DNA of 64,000 bases from Chryseobacterium sp. JAH (GTDB lineage: Bacteria > Bacteroidota > Bacteroidia > Flavobacteriales > Weeksellaceae), in NCBI RefSeq assembly GCF_001507335.1, contig NZ_LMAH01000001.1, positions 434,001-498,000 on the forward strand. The letters run 5' to 3'. The notes beneath the pieces were generated by a model. The model did not search any database and had not been told where the DNA came from. It saw only the letters and a program-made list of their open reading frames with translations. The position numbers and the translations under genes were made by a program. This document shows positions 19,059 through 28,173 of this stretch, piece by piece. Position 1 is the first letter of the stretch; every line of letters begins with the position of its first letter.

Positions 19059-20180
19059 ATGAAGTTTACACTTTACACAAGTGAAGCCGACGATAGGCCT
19101 ATATTTATAACCGGAAATTTTAACATTTGGAATCCTAAGGATGTTCGATATCAACTAACACAAATAGACTCCAACAATTATTTTATAGAAATATTTAATG
19201 AGTTTCTTCCCGACGTTGTAGAATTTAAATTCACAAAAGGTGGCTGGGAAAACGTAGAGCTCGACCAATATGGAAATATTACTCCAAATAAGAAAGTATT
19301 TAAATCTGATAATGAGGTTTCCTTCAGAGTTGAAAAATGGAGATATAATTGGGGACCATTTAAACCGGAATTTTTTCCGATTGTTGAAATTATTTCAGAA
19401 GAATTTTATATTCCTCAGCTTGATAGACATCGCAAGGTATGGGCACTTTTACCTTTCGACTACTATGTTTCAGATAAAAACTACCCGGTCCTCTATCTTC
19501 AGGATGCCCAAAATTTATTCAATGAAGGAAGCCTATATGGTAATTGGGAAATCGACAAAAAACTGTCAATCCTTGCAGAATATGGGAGAGGTGATGTCAT
19601 TATCATCGCCATTGAGCACGGTAGCGATGACCGAATTAAAGAATATATTTTTGATAATGACAATGTTGCTAATGGTTCTGAGGGCAAGAAATATATCCGT
19701 TTTATTACAGACACTTTAAAACCATTTGTGGATGAGCATTACCGCACAAAAAAAGACCGTGAGAACACTGGAATTGGGGGAAGCTCACTTGGTGCATTAA
19801 TCAGCATTTACAGCGGATTTTTGTATCCTGAAGTTTATTCTAAATTATTAATTTTTTCTCCTTCACTTTGGGTTGAACCGAATAATAACTTTCCGATGAT
19901 GAGCTTCAGAGTTCCATTTAAGACTAAAATTTATCTATACGGTGGTGAGCAGGAAGGTTCAAAAATGGTAAAAAGAATACAGGTTTTTGAAAATTATCTC
20001 AAAAGATGGGAAAAGAAAAATCTTTTTGATTTTGAATTTAAAACCAGCATTAACGCTCAAGGTTCTCACAACGAATTTTACTGGTCTCAAGAATTCCCCA
20101 GAGCGATCGAATGGTTATTTTATAACAACACCGAAAACCCCGTGGAAGTAACTCCACATCAGGATACAATAGAAAACTAA
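19059..20180 (+). CDS. alpha/beta-hydrolase (esterase D/Fes-like) with N-terminal starch-binding-like domain
   Basis: 373 residues from ATG 19059; an open frame extends upstream to 18930, but its 43 extra residues are low-complexity and lie over likely promoter sequence. Residues 1-95 form an E-set/CBM20-like domain (IFITGNFNIWNP, FKFTKGGWENVELD), similar in kind to the domain of GlgB next door. The hydrolase domain has GIGGSSLG (nucleophile Ser243) and a late GSHNEFYW (His). This is the architecture of the enterochelin-esterase-like COG2382/COG2819 groups. It overlaps functionally with neither neighbour clearly: it could act on a glycan ester or on a peptide/amide made by the downstream ligases. 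The aminopeptidase gene follows 6 bases later. Confidence 0.8.
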   Translation: MKFTLYTSEADDRPIFITGNFNIWNPKDVRYQLTQIDSNNYFIEIFNEFLPDVVEFKFTKGGWENVELDQYGNITPNKKVFKSDNEVSFRVEKWRYNWGPFKPEFFPIVEIISEEFYIPQLDRHRKVWALLPFDYYVSDKNYPVLYLQDAQNLFNEGSLYGNWEIDKKLSILAEYGRGDVIIIAIEHGSDDRIKEYIFDNDNVANGSEGKKYIRFITDTLKPFVDEHYRTKKDRENTGIGGSSLGALISIYSGFLYPEVYSKLLIFSPSLWVEPNNNFPMMSFRVPFKTKIYLYGGEQEGSKMVKRIQVFENYLKRWEKKNLFDFEFKTSINAQGSHNEFYWSQEFPRAIEWLFYNNTENPVEVTPHQDTIEN

Positions 20181-20186
20181 ATAATT

Positions 20187-21602
20187 ATGAAACTACTAAA
20201 TAAAAGAAATAAAAATTACATCCAGATCCTAGAATTGTTCACAGAAGAATCGTGGCTGGAAAACAAAAAAAATTACAATAAAAATATATCTGTCATTTTT
20301 TCAGGGAAGAAAAATGAAGTTTTCATCGATGCAAAAGAGGAAAGCATAACTTATTTTATAGGATTTGGAAAATCTGACCTGCAGAACTTCGAATTCCAAC
20401 AGGTAGCGACAAAATTCTCGCAAGGTTACAAGAAAAATTTCCAAGCGGTTCCTACTTTGATTTTAGCAGATTTCATTATAGAAAAACAGTTTGAAGAATT
20501 CGTCAAAGGACTTTTCCTTGGAACGTATAATTATCCGTTTGAGAAAAACCACCCCTTCTGGAATGAGAAATTTGAATTTCACTTTGGGAATTTAAGTCAG
20601 AAAAAATTAGACAATATCCTGAGCAGAGCTGATGCAATTTGCGAAGGACAGACTGCCTGTCAGGATTGGCTCAACAAGCCTGCAAACTTAAAAAAACCAG
20701 ATGCAGTTAATACCTACCTGAAAAATTTAGCTAAAAAAAATCAGCTAAAATACACTGTATTTAACAGAAAAAAATGCAAAGAATTAGGTTTGGGAGCATT
20801 CCTTTCAGTTAATCAAGGAAGTGCTTATGACGCAGCATTTACTATTTTAGAATATAAAACGACGGTGAAAAGTGCAAAGACATTTGGATTAGTAGGTAAA
20901 TGCGTACTGTTTGACACCGGAGGAATTTCCATCAAAGGATCTGACAATATGCATTACATGAAATCGGATATGGGTGGCGCCACAGCCGTAATCGGAGCAT
21001 TAATTTATGCTTCACAGATGAAATTACCTATCAACATTACGGCTATTTTACCGATTACAGACAATACTGTTTCCGAAAATGCCTATTTACCTAGTGATGT
21101 GATCACCGCTTATAACGGCAAAACAATAGAAGTTCTAAACACCGATGCGGAAGGAAGAATGACTTTAGCAGACGGCCTTTCCTACATGTCAAAAAACTAC
21201 AAAACTGATGTCTTAATTGATTTGGCTACACTCACAGGGAGTTCAGTAAGAATGTTTGGTGACACCTGCGGAGCTATGTTTTCAAATAATGAGGATTTAA
21301 AAAATCTACTGATAAAGACAGGTGATAAAACCAACCAGAGATTATGGAATCTGCCTCTTTGGAATATCTGGAAAGATGACTTCAAATCTGACGTTGCTGA
21401 TTTTAAAAATATTTCAATGAAACCTATTGGCGATTGTATTATAGCTGCAAAATTTTTGGAGGAATTTATCGAAGGACACAAAAACTGGGCGCACTTAGAC
21501 ATTGCTGGTGTTGCCTTTGGAAATGTAGGTTATGCAAAAGATAAGGCAGCAACGGGTTACGGTGTACAATTACTCGTCGATTTAATTGAAAATTATCATT
21601 AA
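20187..21602 (+). CDS. M17 leucyl aminopeptidase family protein
   Basis: 471 residues. The C-terminal catalytic half has GKCVLFDTGGISIKGSDN (first metal and Lys region, about 237-254), MKSDMGGA, and the M17 signature NTDAEGRM (318-325). The N-terminal half is divergent from PepA. It should be a two-metal cytoplasmic exopeptidase. It is probably co-transcribed with the hydrolase gene (6-base gap) and precedes the amidoligase genes, so it may trim their peptide products or supply amino acids. Confidence 0.9.
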   Translation: MKLLNKRNKNYIQILELFTEESWLENKKNYNKNISVIFSGKKNEVFIDAKEESITYFIGFGKSDLQNFEFQQVATKFSQGYKKNFQAVPTLILADFIIEKQFEEFVKGLFLGTYNYPFEKNHPFWNEKFEFHFGNLSQKKLDNILSRADAICEGQTACQDWLNKPANLKKPDAVNTYLKNLAKKNQLKYTVFNRKKCKELGLGAFLSVNQGSAYDAAFTILEYKTTVKSAKTFGLVGKCVLFDTGGISIKGSDNMHYMKSDMGGATAVIGALIYASQMKLPINITAILPITDNTVSENAYLPSDVITAYNGKTIEVLNTDAEGRMTLADGLSYMSKNYKTDVLIDLATLTGSSVRMFGDTCGAMFSNNEDLKNLLIKTGDKTNQRLWNLPLWNIWKDDFKSDVADFKNISMKPIGDCIIAAKFLEEFIEGHKNWAHLDIAGVAFGNVGYAKDKAATGYGVQLLVDLIENYH

Positions 21603-21742
21603 AAATTAGTTTATTTCGAAATTTCTCTGTATAATTGATTAGTGTTTCTCAAATACGTATTGATTATTGATTTTTACCATTAAAATATCAATAAAAAATA
21701 GCTTTCATTTTTGAATATTCATTAAAATTTAAAAAAAATTGT

Positions 21743-22954
21743 ATGGAGGAGAAAACAATTGTATGTATTTCGTGCTATTACAAGGGGTATGATTTTATCG
21801 ATGAGATGAAGAAACTCGGTAATAAAGTAATTCTTATAACTTCCGAAAACCTTAAAGAAAAAAAATGGCCATGGCATGCCATTGACGAGGTTTTTTATAT
21901 GCCCGAAATAAAACCTTCTGTCTGGAATCTGGATCATTTAGTACAGGGATTTTCACATCTAATGAAAACCCGAAAAGTGGATGCCGTAATTGCTTTAGAC
22001 GATTATGATGTAGAAAAAGCTGCTTTGATTCGTGAAACATTCCGTATTCCCGGAATGGGTCAGACGACGCATCGTTATTTCAGAGACAAGCTGGCCATGC
22101 GCCAAAAAGCAAAAGATTCAGGAATTAATGTTCCAGAATTCACCGCCGTATTTAATGATCATGAAATTAACAGCTTTACCGATAAAATTCCTGCACCATG
22201 GGTTCTAAAGCCGAGATCTGAAGCATCAGCATCCGGAATTAAAAAATTACAGACTAAAGAAGAACTTTGGAATGCTTTAGAAAAGCTGGGTGAAGAACGT
22301 CATCTATTTCTTTTAGAAAGCTTCAAGCCAGGTGATGTTTACCATGTTGACAGTTTGACATTCAACAAAGAAATTGTTTTTACTTCTGCCTCAAAATACC
22401 TTGCTCCCCCAATGGAAGTTTCTCATGAAGGTGGCGTTTTTAGAACTAAAACCCTAGGACGATACTCGGAAGAGTTTATTGCACTATGTGATGCTAATTC
22501 TAAGGTTCTAAAGAACTTTGGTCTGCTCAATGGTGCGACTCATACTGAATTTATCCGAGGGAAAGAAGATGGAAAATGGTATTTCCTTGAAACATCTTCA
22601 CGAGTTGGCGGTGCGCATATTCCTGATTTGGTAGAAGCCTCAAGCAACATCAATATCTGGCGTGAATGGGCGAAAATTGAAGATGCGCTTTTAAGGGGAA
22701 AAAATTATGAAGTTTCTAAACCTACCGGTTACTACTCAGGATTAATTATTGCTCTCATTAAAGACATCCAGCCTGATTATGAACAGTTTGAATGCGAAGA
22801 AGTCGTGAAATTCCTTCCGATTGATTATCATGTAGGAATTGTTTATAAATCCAATGATTCTGACAAAGTTGTCGAAAGACTAGACCGTGCGGCAGAGAAA
22901 ATTCACTCTCATTTACTCAATATCATTCCCCCAAAAGAAAAACCCACTGCGTAA
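21743..22954 (+). CDS. ATP-grasp carboxylate-amine ligase, first of the cluster
   Basis: 403 residues. An N-terminal pre-ATP-grasp domain (VCISCYYKGYDFIDEMKKLG) leads to the ATP-grasp fold: DKLAMRQKAKDSGINVPEF (about 114-132), PWVLKPRSEASASGI (phosphate-binding loop) and the Mg-binding end FIRGKEDGKWYFLETSSRVGG. It resembles L-amino-acid ligases and carnosine-synthase-like enzymes that join an amino acid to an amine by acyl phosphate chemistry. Substrates are unknown. It begins the run of ligase genes after a 140-base gap with no recognised box. Confidence 0.85.
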   Translation: MEEKTIVCISCYYKGYDFIDEMKKLGNKVILITSENLKEKKWPWHAIDEVFYMPEIKPSVWNLDHLVQGFSHLMKTRKVDAVIALDDYDVEKAALIRETFRIPGMGQTTHRYFRDKLAMRQKAKDSGINVPEFTAVFNDHEINSFTDKIPAPWVLKPRSEASASGIKKLQTKEELWNALEKLGEERHLFLLESFKPGDVYHVDSLTFNKEIVFTSASKYLAPPMEVSHEGGVFRTKTLGRYSEEFIALCDANSKVLKNFGLLNGATHTEFIRGKEDGKWYFLETSSRVGGAHIPDLVEASSNINIWREWAKIEDALLRGKNYEVSKPTGYYSGLIIALIKDIQPDYEQFECEEVVKFLPIDYHVGIVYKSNDSDKVVERLDRAAEKIHSHLLNIIPPKEKPTA

Positions 22955-23094
22955 CGATTATTTATCATTAAATTAATTGAAATTCAGAAAGTTATTAATT
23001 TTTAATGAATTAATTTAGAGCTTGAGTAATCATTCGGTAAGATATAATTCGGTTTTAAAAAATTGAGACACAAAAAACTAAAAATCTATAGTAC

Positions 23095-23808
23095 ATGCCA
23101 CATATAGAACACACAGATTATTACTCACATATACTAGGTACAAGCCTTAAAGTTGAAATTACTGGGCATTTCGGTTACCCGATAATCATGTTTCCAACAT
23201 CGCAAGGGCAGTACACCCAGAATCACGATTTCCATCTGAACAGCAGCATTAATTGGTTTGTAGAACAGGGAAAAGTGAAACTATACAACATTCAGACGAT
23301 TGACGCATGGAGCTTTTATGATGAAAGTATTTCGCCACAGCAGAGAATCAGAAACTACGAAAAATATGTACAGTTTTTGATTCAGGAATTTATCCCTTAC
23401 ATCCAAAAACTTCACGGCACTCACCGGGTAGCAGTTGCCGGAGCAAGTTTCGGAGGGTATCATGCTGCCAATTTCGCATTCAGATTTCCTGATGTCGTTT
23501 CTCATCTCTTCTGTCTCTCCGGGGCGTTTAGTATTAGAAATTTTATGGACGGCTACTCTGATGAGTTGGTTTACTTCAACTGTCCGAGAGAGTTTGTAAA
23601 GAATGATGAAGCGTGGAGATACAAACATATGCACATCGTTCTGAGTACGTCGGATGAAGATATTTGTAAAGACAAAAATGTAGAAATGGCCGGTATTCTC
23701 CGCGCAAAAGGAATCGATTTCTGGTACGACGAAAAAAGGTGGATTAATCACGACTGGCCGCTTTGGAGAATGGCTTTTCCAACCTTTATCGGAACATTCT
23801 TTTCTTAA
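23095..23808 (+). CDS. small alpha/beta-hydrolase (COG4947-type esterase)
   Basis: 237 residues. The nucleophile elbow is AGASFGGYH (Ser118); a late NHDWPLW gives the probable catalytic His219, and LSTSDEDICKD (about 182-192) offers the acid. No signal peptide, so cytoplasmic. It sits between two ATP-grasp genes, so a role in hydrolysing or transferring the ligation product (thioesterase-like or amide hydrolase) is a fair inference. The family is not biochemically defined as far as I know. Confidence 0.8.
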   Translation: MPHIEHTDYYSHILGTSLKVEITGHFGYPIIMFPTSQGQYTQNHDFHLNSSINWFVEQGKVKLYNIQTIDAWSFYDESISPQQRIRNYEKYVQFLIQEFIPYIQKLHGTHRVAVAGASFGGYHAANFAFRFPDVVSHLFCLSGAFSIRNFMDGYSDELVYFNCPREFVKNDEAWRYKHMHIVLSTSDEDICKDKNVEMAGILRAKGIDFWYDEKRWINHDWPLWRMAFPTFIGTFFS

Positions 23809-23858
23809 AAATTTAAACAATTCAAATAGCAGTAGTAAATCATTAAAAAAGACAAATT

Positions 23859-24812
23859 ATGGCAAAAAAAGTAGGAATTTTATTTGGTATGGAAGACACA
23901 TTTCCTTGGGCATTTATCGACAAAGTAAATGAATTGGGAAAAGGCGAAATTGTTGCTGAAGCAGTAACGATTGATAAGTTGGAGCAAGGCGCAGATTATG
24001 GTTATGCCGTGATTATCGACAGAATTTCTCAGGATGTCCCTTTTTACAGAGCTTATCTTAAAAATGCTGCATTGAACGGAACCTATGTGATCAATAACCC
24101 ATTTTGGTGGAGCGCTGACGAAAAATTTTTCAATAATGCATTGATGTCTAAACTTGGGATTCCATTACCCAATACAGTTTTATTACCTTCATATGAAAGA
24201 CCTACCGACACTTCAGAAACTTCATTCAGAAACTTGAAATTCCCTCATGACTGGGATTACATTTTCAAATATGTTGGATTTCCGGCTTACATGAAACCTC
24301 ACGACGGTGGTGGTTGGAAAAGTGTTTACAGAGTAGAAAGCCCGGAAGATCTTTGGGATAAATTATCTGAAACCGAGCAGCTGGTGATGATGGTTCAGGA
24401 AGAAATCGTATTCCAGGATTATTACAGAGTATACTGTTTGGGTAAAAAATATGTTCATATTATGCCCTATGAACCGAGAAATCCACATCACTTGAGATAT
24501 GCTACAACCCATCAAACAGAAGGAAAAGATTTAGAAAAATTATTAAAGGTGATTCATGATTATACCATCAAAATGAATGAAGCTCTAGGATATGATTTCA
24601 ACACCGTAGAATTTGCCGTGAGAGATGGAATTCCCTACGCTATCGACTTTTGTAATCCTGCACCTGATGCAGACAGAAACTCTGTAGGTGAAGAAAACTT
24701 TGCGTGGATTGTAGAGCACTCTGCAAAATTGGCAATCGAAAAAGCAAAAGAATATGTTCCGGGGAAACACAATATCTCTTGGGGAACTTTTGTGAAGGAT
24801 TCAGTGAAATAA
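23859..24812 (+). CDS. ATP-grasp ligase (RimK-like), second of the cluster
   Basis: 317 residues. The N-terminal part (GILFGMEDTFPWAFIDKV) is a pre-ATP-grasp domain; the ATP-grasp fold is seen in NNALMSKLGIPLPNT, GFPAYMKPHDGGGWKSVY and the metal-binding FAVRDGIPYAIDFCNPAPDAD. The length and motif order fit COG0189-like ligases. Product and acceptor are unknown. The GCS2 gene starts 23 bases after its stop, which suggests translational linkage and a shared pathway. Confidence 0.85.
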   Translation: MAKKVGILFGMEDTFPWAFIDKVNELGKGEIVAEAVTIDKLEQGADYGYAVIIDRISQDVPFYRAYLKNAALNGTYVINNPFWWSADEKFFNNALMSKLGIPLPNTVLLPSYERPTDTSETSFRNLKFPHDWDYIFKYVGFPAYMKPHDGGGWKSVYRVESPEDLWDKLSETEQLVMMVQEEIVFQDYYRVYCLGKKYVHIMPYEPRNPHHLRYATTHQTEGKDLEKLLKVIHDYTIKMNEALGYDFNTVEFAVRDGIPYAIDFCNPAPDADRNSVGEENFAWIVEHSAKLAIEKAKEYVPGKHNISWGTFVKDSVK

Positions 24813-24835
24813 GTTACACCAAAACACAGAAAAAA

Positions 24836-25954
24836 ATGCATCAGTTTACAATTGGCATTGAAGAAGAGTATCAGATTATCGATTTAGAAAGCAGAGATTT
24901 AGTTTCTCATGTTTCAAAAATAATCGAAGGAGGCAAAGCGGTTTTAAGCGAAAACTTAAAGCATGAAATGCACGAATCTATGATTGAGATGGAAACCGGA
25001 ATCTGTCAAAACATTCAGGAAGCTCAGGCAGAATTGACAAATCTGAGAAGACATCTTATCAAAACAGCACACGAGCAGGGACTTCGTGTTTCTGGTGGCG
25101 GAACCCATCCGTTCTCCAATTGGGAACATAACACGATAACCAACGGTGAGCGTTACAACAAAATTGTGGATGACATGGGTGACGTTGCCCGTGGGAATCT
25201 TATTTTCGGTCTGCATGTTCACATTGGGATTCCGAACCGCGAAGAAGGAGTAAGAATTCAGAATGTAATGCGTTATTTTCTTCCACATGTGTACGCGCTA
25301 TCCGTAAATTCACCATTTTGGATTGGCAGAAATACTGGTTTCAGATCATATAGACAGGAAATTTTCGTTAAATTTCCAAGAACAGGAATCCCCAGTTATT
25401 TCAATTCTTTAGCTGAATTCGACAGCTATGTTGACCTTTTGGTAAAAACAGGAACAATAGATAATGCGAAAAAAATCTGGTGGGATTTGCGTGTTCACCC
25501 ATTCTACCCTACCATTGAATTCAGAATTTGTGACATGCCACTGAGAATTGATGAAACGGTTTGTTTGGCTGCTATTATGCAAAGTTTAGTGGCCAAGATT
25601 TATAAACTGCATCAACAGAATTTAAGTTTCAGAAGCTACAGGAGATTATTACTCAATGAAAATAAATGGCGAGCTTCAAGAGACGGAATTCATTCTCAGC
25701 TAATTGATTTTGGAAAAGAAGAATCTGTTCCTTATCCTGCTTTATTGAAAGAATTACTTGAATTCATTGATGATGTTGTCGACGACTTGGGATGCAGAAA
25801 AGAAGTAGAATACGCTTGGAAAATTGTAGAGAACGGAACCGGTGCCGACAGACAGCTTGCAGTATATAAAGAGACTGGAGATCTGAAGAAAGTAGTGGAC
25901 TATATGATCTCTGAAACAGAATATGGCATTACACACGGTGAAACTGCATCATAA
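24836..25954 (+). CDS. GCS2-family carboxylate-amine ligase (YbdK-like)
   Basis: 372 residues from the ATG at 24836 (MHQFTIGIEEEYQIID), the usual start and length of the YbdK/COG2170 group; an open frame runs further upstream over the end of the preceding gene. The glutamine-synthetase-like fold is shown by GIEEEYQ (Mg-binding Glu), GTHPFSNW, FGLHVHIGI and FRICDMPLR. Relatives join glutamate to an amine (weak glutamate-cysteine ligase, EgtA-like). Here it lies with two ATP-grasp ligases and a glutamine amidotransferase, so it probably adds a gamma-glutamyl or similar residue to a peptide-like product. Confidence 0.88.
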   Translation: MHQFTIGIEEEYQIIDLESRDLVSHVSKIIEGGKAVLSENLKHEMHESMIEMETGICQNIQEAQAELTNLRRHLIKTAHEQGLRVSGGGTHPFSNWEHNTITNGERYNKIVDDMGDVARGNLIFGLHVHIGIPNREEGVRIQNVMRYFLPHVYALSVNSPFWIGRNTGFRSYRQEIFVKFPRTGIPSYFNSLAEFDSYVDLLVKTGTIDNAKKIWWDLRVHPFYPTIEFRICDMPLRIDETVCLAAIMQSLVAKIYKLHQQNLSFRSYRRLLLNENKWRASRDGIHSQLIDFGKEESVPYPALLKELLEFIDDVVDDLGCRKEVEYAWKIVENGTGADRQLAVYKETGDLKKVVDYMISETEYGITHGETAS

Positions 25955-25987
25955 TATTTTTAATAACTTTACATAAAATATGAAGTT

Positions 25988-26824
25988 ATGAGAGATGTAA
26001 GAATTGCTTTGCTCGACATGAATAATAATCATGTCAATCAGGGATTTAAAAATATCAAAGAAATCTCTGAGACCTTCAAGCAGCAGTCTGAAGAAAGCAT
26101 TAGTATTAAAGTTTTTGATGTCCGTTTTAAAAATGAAATTCCGAATATAGAAGATTTTGACATCTTCATTTCATCTGGTGGTCCGGGTAATCCACACCGT
26201 GAAGGATTCGAATGGGAGGATAAATTTGCAAATTTTTTAGATAAAATTTATCAGCACAATAAAGAAAATGAAGCAAAGAAGTTCTTGTTTTTGATTTGTC
26301 ATTCATTTCAGCTGGCGAGTATTCACTTTGATCTGGGAAATATCTGCAAGAGAAAATCATATTCTTTCGGAGTAATGCCTATTCATAAAACTGAGGACGG
26401 GGAACAGGAAATTTTATTAAACAATTTACCCGAACCATTTTACGCAGTAGATTCAAGAGCGTATCAGTTTATTGAACCTAATATCGATCGTTTCGAAGAA
26501 TTGGGAATGAAAATCGTTGCAATAGAGAAATTCCGTCCGCATATCAATTTAGAAAGAGCTGTAATGGCAATCCGTTTTTCTGATGAAATTTTCGGAACAC
26601 AGTTTCACCCTGAAGCCAATCCGGCCGGGATGATCGAAAACCTGAAAGACGAGAAAAACAAAGAGGCGATGATTGAAAATTTCGGAATGGAAAAATATCT
26701 CGAAACCGTAGACAGAATGGATGATGAAGATAAAATCATGTTGACACAGGCTCAGATTTTACCCAGTTTTTTAAGACTAGCAAAAAAAAACGTCTTGAAA
26801 CAGATTGAAGCAACTGCAGAATGA
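25988..26824 (+). CDS. class I glutamine amidotransferase-like protein
   Basis: 278 residues with the triad of class I GATases: nucleophile Cys104 in LICHSFQLA and FHPEANP (His207, Glu209). SGGPGNP gives the oxyanion-strand region. The nucleophile context is ICHSF rather than the usual GICLG-type elbow, so it may be a hydrolase (gamma-glutamyl) instead of an ammonia donor. It lies 33 bases after the GCS2 gene and is part of the same run of genes. Followed by a terminator-like hairpin. Confidence 0.85.
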   Translation: MRDVRIALLDMNNNHVNQGFKNIKEISETFKQQSEESISIKVFDVRFKNEIPNIEDFDIFISSGGPGNPHREGFEWEDKFANFLDKIYQHNKENEAKKFLFLICHSFQLASIHFDLGNICKRKSYSFGVMPIHKTEDGEQEILLNNLPEPFYAVDSRAYQFIEPNIDRFEELGMKIVAIEKFRPHINLERAVMAIRFSDEIFGTQFHPEANPAGMIENLKDEKNKEAMIENFGMEKYLETVDRMDDEDKIMLTQAQILPSFLRLAKKNVLKQIEATAE

Positions 26825-26882
26825 CTGATCGTTTTTAAAAGATAGCAGTTAGCTTTTAAAAATTTTCAAATTAAAATAAATA

Positions 26883-26914
26883 AAATCGGGTACAAACTGC
26901 TCGATTTTTTAAAA
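26883..26914 (+). terminator. hairpin with T-tract after the amidotransferase gene
   Basis: AAAATCGGG and CTCGATTTT pair (one G.U) around nine bases, followed by T. It would end or attenuate the ligase transcript before the gene at 26932. Confidence 0.5.
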
Positions 26915-26931
26915 TCACAAAGAAAAAGAAT

Positions 26932-28113
26932 ATGATTGCAAAATACCGAAAACAGTTTAATCAGGATTTTAGTCAGGAAAAATATGAAGCATGTAAAGAG
27001 ATCCTAAAAGACAAAAGCGGATTGCTGCCCGCCTTCAGACTTTCTGAAAGTCCGATGTTTCTTACAAATGATTTTAAAAATAAATTGATCGATGCGAGTG
27101 AAAGCATCATTGATCAGATCAAGGCTTTACCAGAAGGAACCTTAGAAAAAGCAATTCCAGCAAACTGCAAAGTTCCTAATGACACCAAACAACCTCACTT
27201 TTTTACCATCGATTTTGGAGTCTGCAGAAATGAAAACGGAGAAATCGAACCACAATTAATTGAGCTTCAAGCTTTCCCTTCTTTATATGCTTTTCAAAGA
27301 GTTTTTGAAGAAACATTCTGTGAGGTCTATCCTTTTTTAGATGAAATTAGAAACAAAATGCCGCAGGAAGAATTTCAAAATTTTCTCAAAGAACTCATTG
27401 TAGGAGACGAAAATCCTGAAAATGTTATCTTACTTGAGATTTTTCCTGAAAAACAAAAGACTGTAATAGATTTTGCCTTAACCGAAAAATTACTAGGAAT
27501 AAAAACAGTTTGTCTGACTAAAGTAAAAAAGGAAGGTAAAAAATTATTCTACGAAAATAACGGGCAGAAAATTCAAATCAACAGAATTTACAACCGGGTT
27601 ATTTTTGATGAATTAGACAAAATTCCAAATCTTCAGCTTGAATTTGACTTTCGCGAAGAAGCAGATGTTAAATGGATCACACCCCCCAACTGGTTTTTCA
27701 AAATTTCAAAATTCCTATTGCCGATGTTACAGCATCAATTTGTTCCAAAAAGTTATTTTTTACATGAATTTCCTGAAAGCGAAAGCCTTAAAAATTTTGT
27801 TTTAAAACCTCTATTTTCATTTGCAGGAAGTGGTGTCAATTTAAACCCGACGAGAGAGATTACAGATTCGATTGAAGATAAAGAAAATTATATTTTGCAG
27901 AGAAAAGTAGTTTACGAACCTATTTTCGAAGACATTGACGGTGAGTTTTCAAAAGCAGAGATCCGTTTGCTTTACATCTGGCGAGAACAGGATGCACGTC
28001 CTATTTTGTTGGAAAATTTAGGACGAATGACGAAAGCAGCTATGGTAAACGTTGACTTTAATAAGAAAGATGCAATTTGGATTGGAAGTTCCAATACTTT
28101 TTTTGCTGATTAA
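26932..28113 (+). CDS. divergent ATP-grasp-like protein, third of the cluster
   Basis: 393 residues, not recognised as any named enzyme. The middle has QLIELQAFPSLYAFQ (about 105-120), like the pre-ATP-grasp part of glutathionylspermidine-synthase-type proteins, and the C-terminal half has NFVLKPLFSFAGSGVNLNP, ILQRKVVYEP and KAEIRLLYIW, which read as an ATP-grasp core (nucleotide Lys, flexible glycine loop, metal strand). This is inference from motif shape. It lies in the same direction as the ligases after a 107-base gap with a hairpin, and converges on the cyanophycin synthetase gene. Confidence 0.65.
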   Translation: MIAKYRKQFNQDFSQEKYEACKEILKDKSGLLPAFRLSESPMFLTNDFKNKLIDASESIIDQIKALPEGTLEKAIPANCKVPNDTKQPHFFTIDFGVCRNENGEIEPQLIELQAFPSLYAFQRVFEETFCEVYPFLDEIRNKMPQEEFQNFLKELIVGDENPENVILLEIFPEKQKTVIDFALTEKLLGIKTVCLTKVKKEGKKLFYENNGQKIQINRIYNRVIFDELDKIPNLQLEFDFREEADVKWITPPNWFFKISKFLLPMLQHQFVPKSYFLHEFPESESLKNFVLKPLFSFAGSGVNLNPTREITDSIEDKENYILQRKVVYEPIFEDIDGEFSKAEIRLLYIWREQDARPILLENLGRMTKAAMVNVDFNKKDAIWIGSSNTFFAD

Positions 28114-28116
28114 ATA

Positions 28117-28164
28117 AATATCAACAATAAACCTCAGAAAATTCTGAGGTTTATTGTTGATATT
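28117..28164. terminator. long perfect hairpin between convergent genes
   Basis: Two 23-base arms (28117-28139 and 28142-28164) are exact reverse complements with only two bases between, containing AAACCTCAGAA / TTCTGAGGTTT. It probably acts as a bidirectional terminator for the ATP-grasp-like gene and cphA, though a pure T tract is missing. Confidence 0.7.
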
Positions 28165-28173
28165 AGGATCTAT

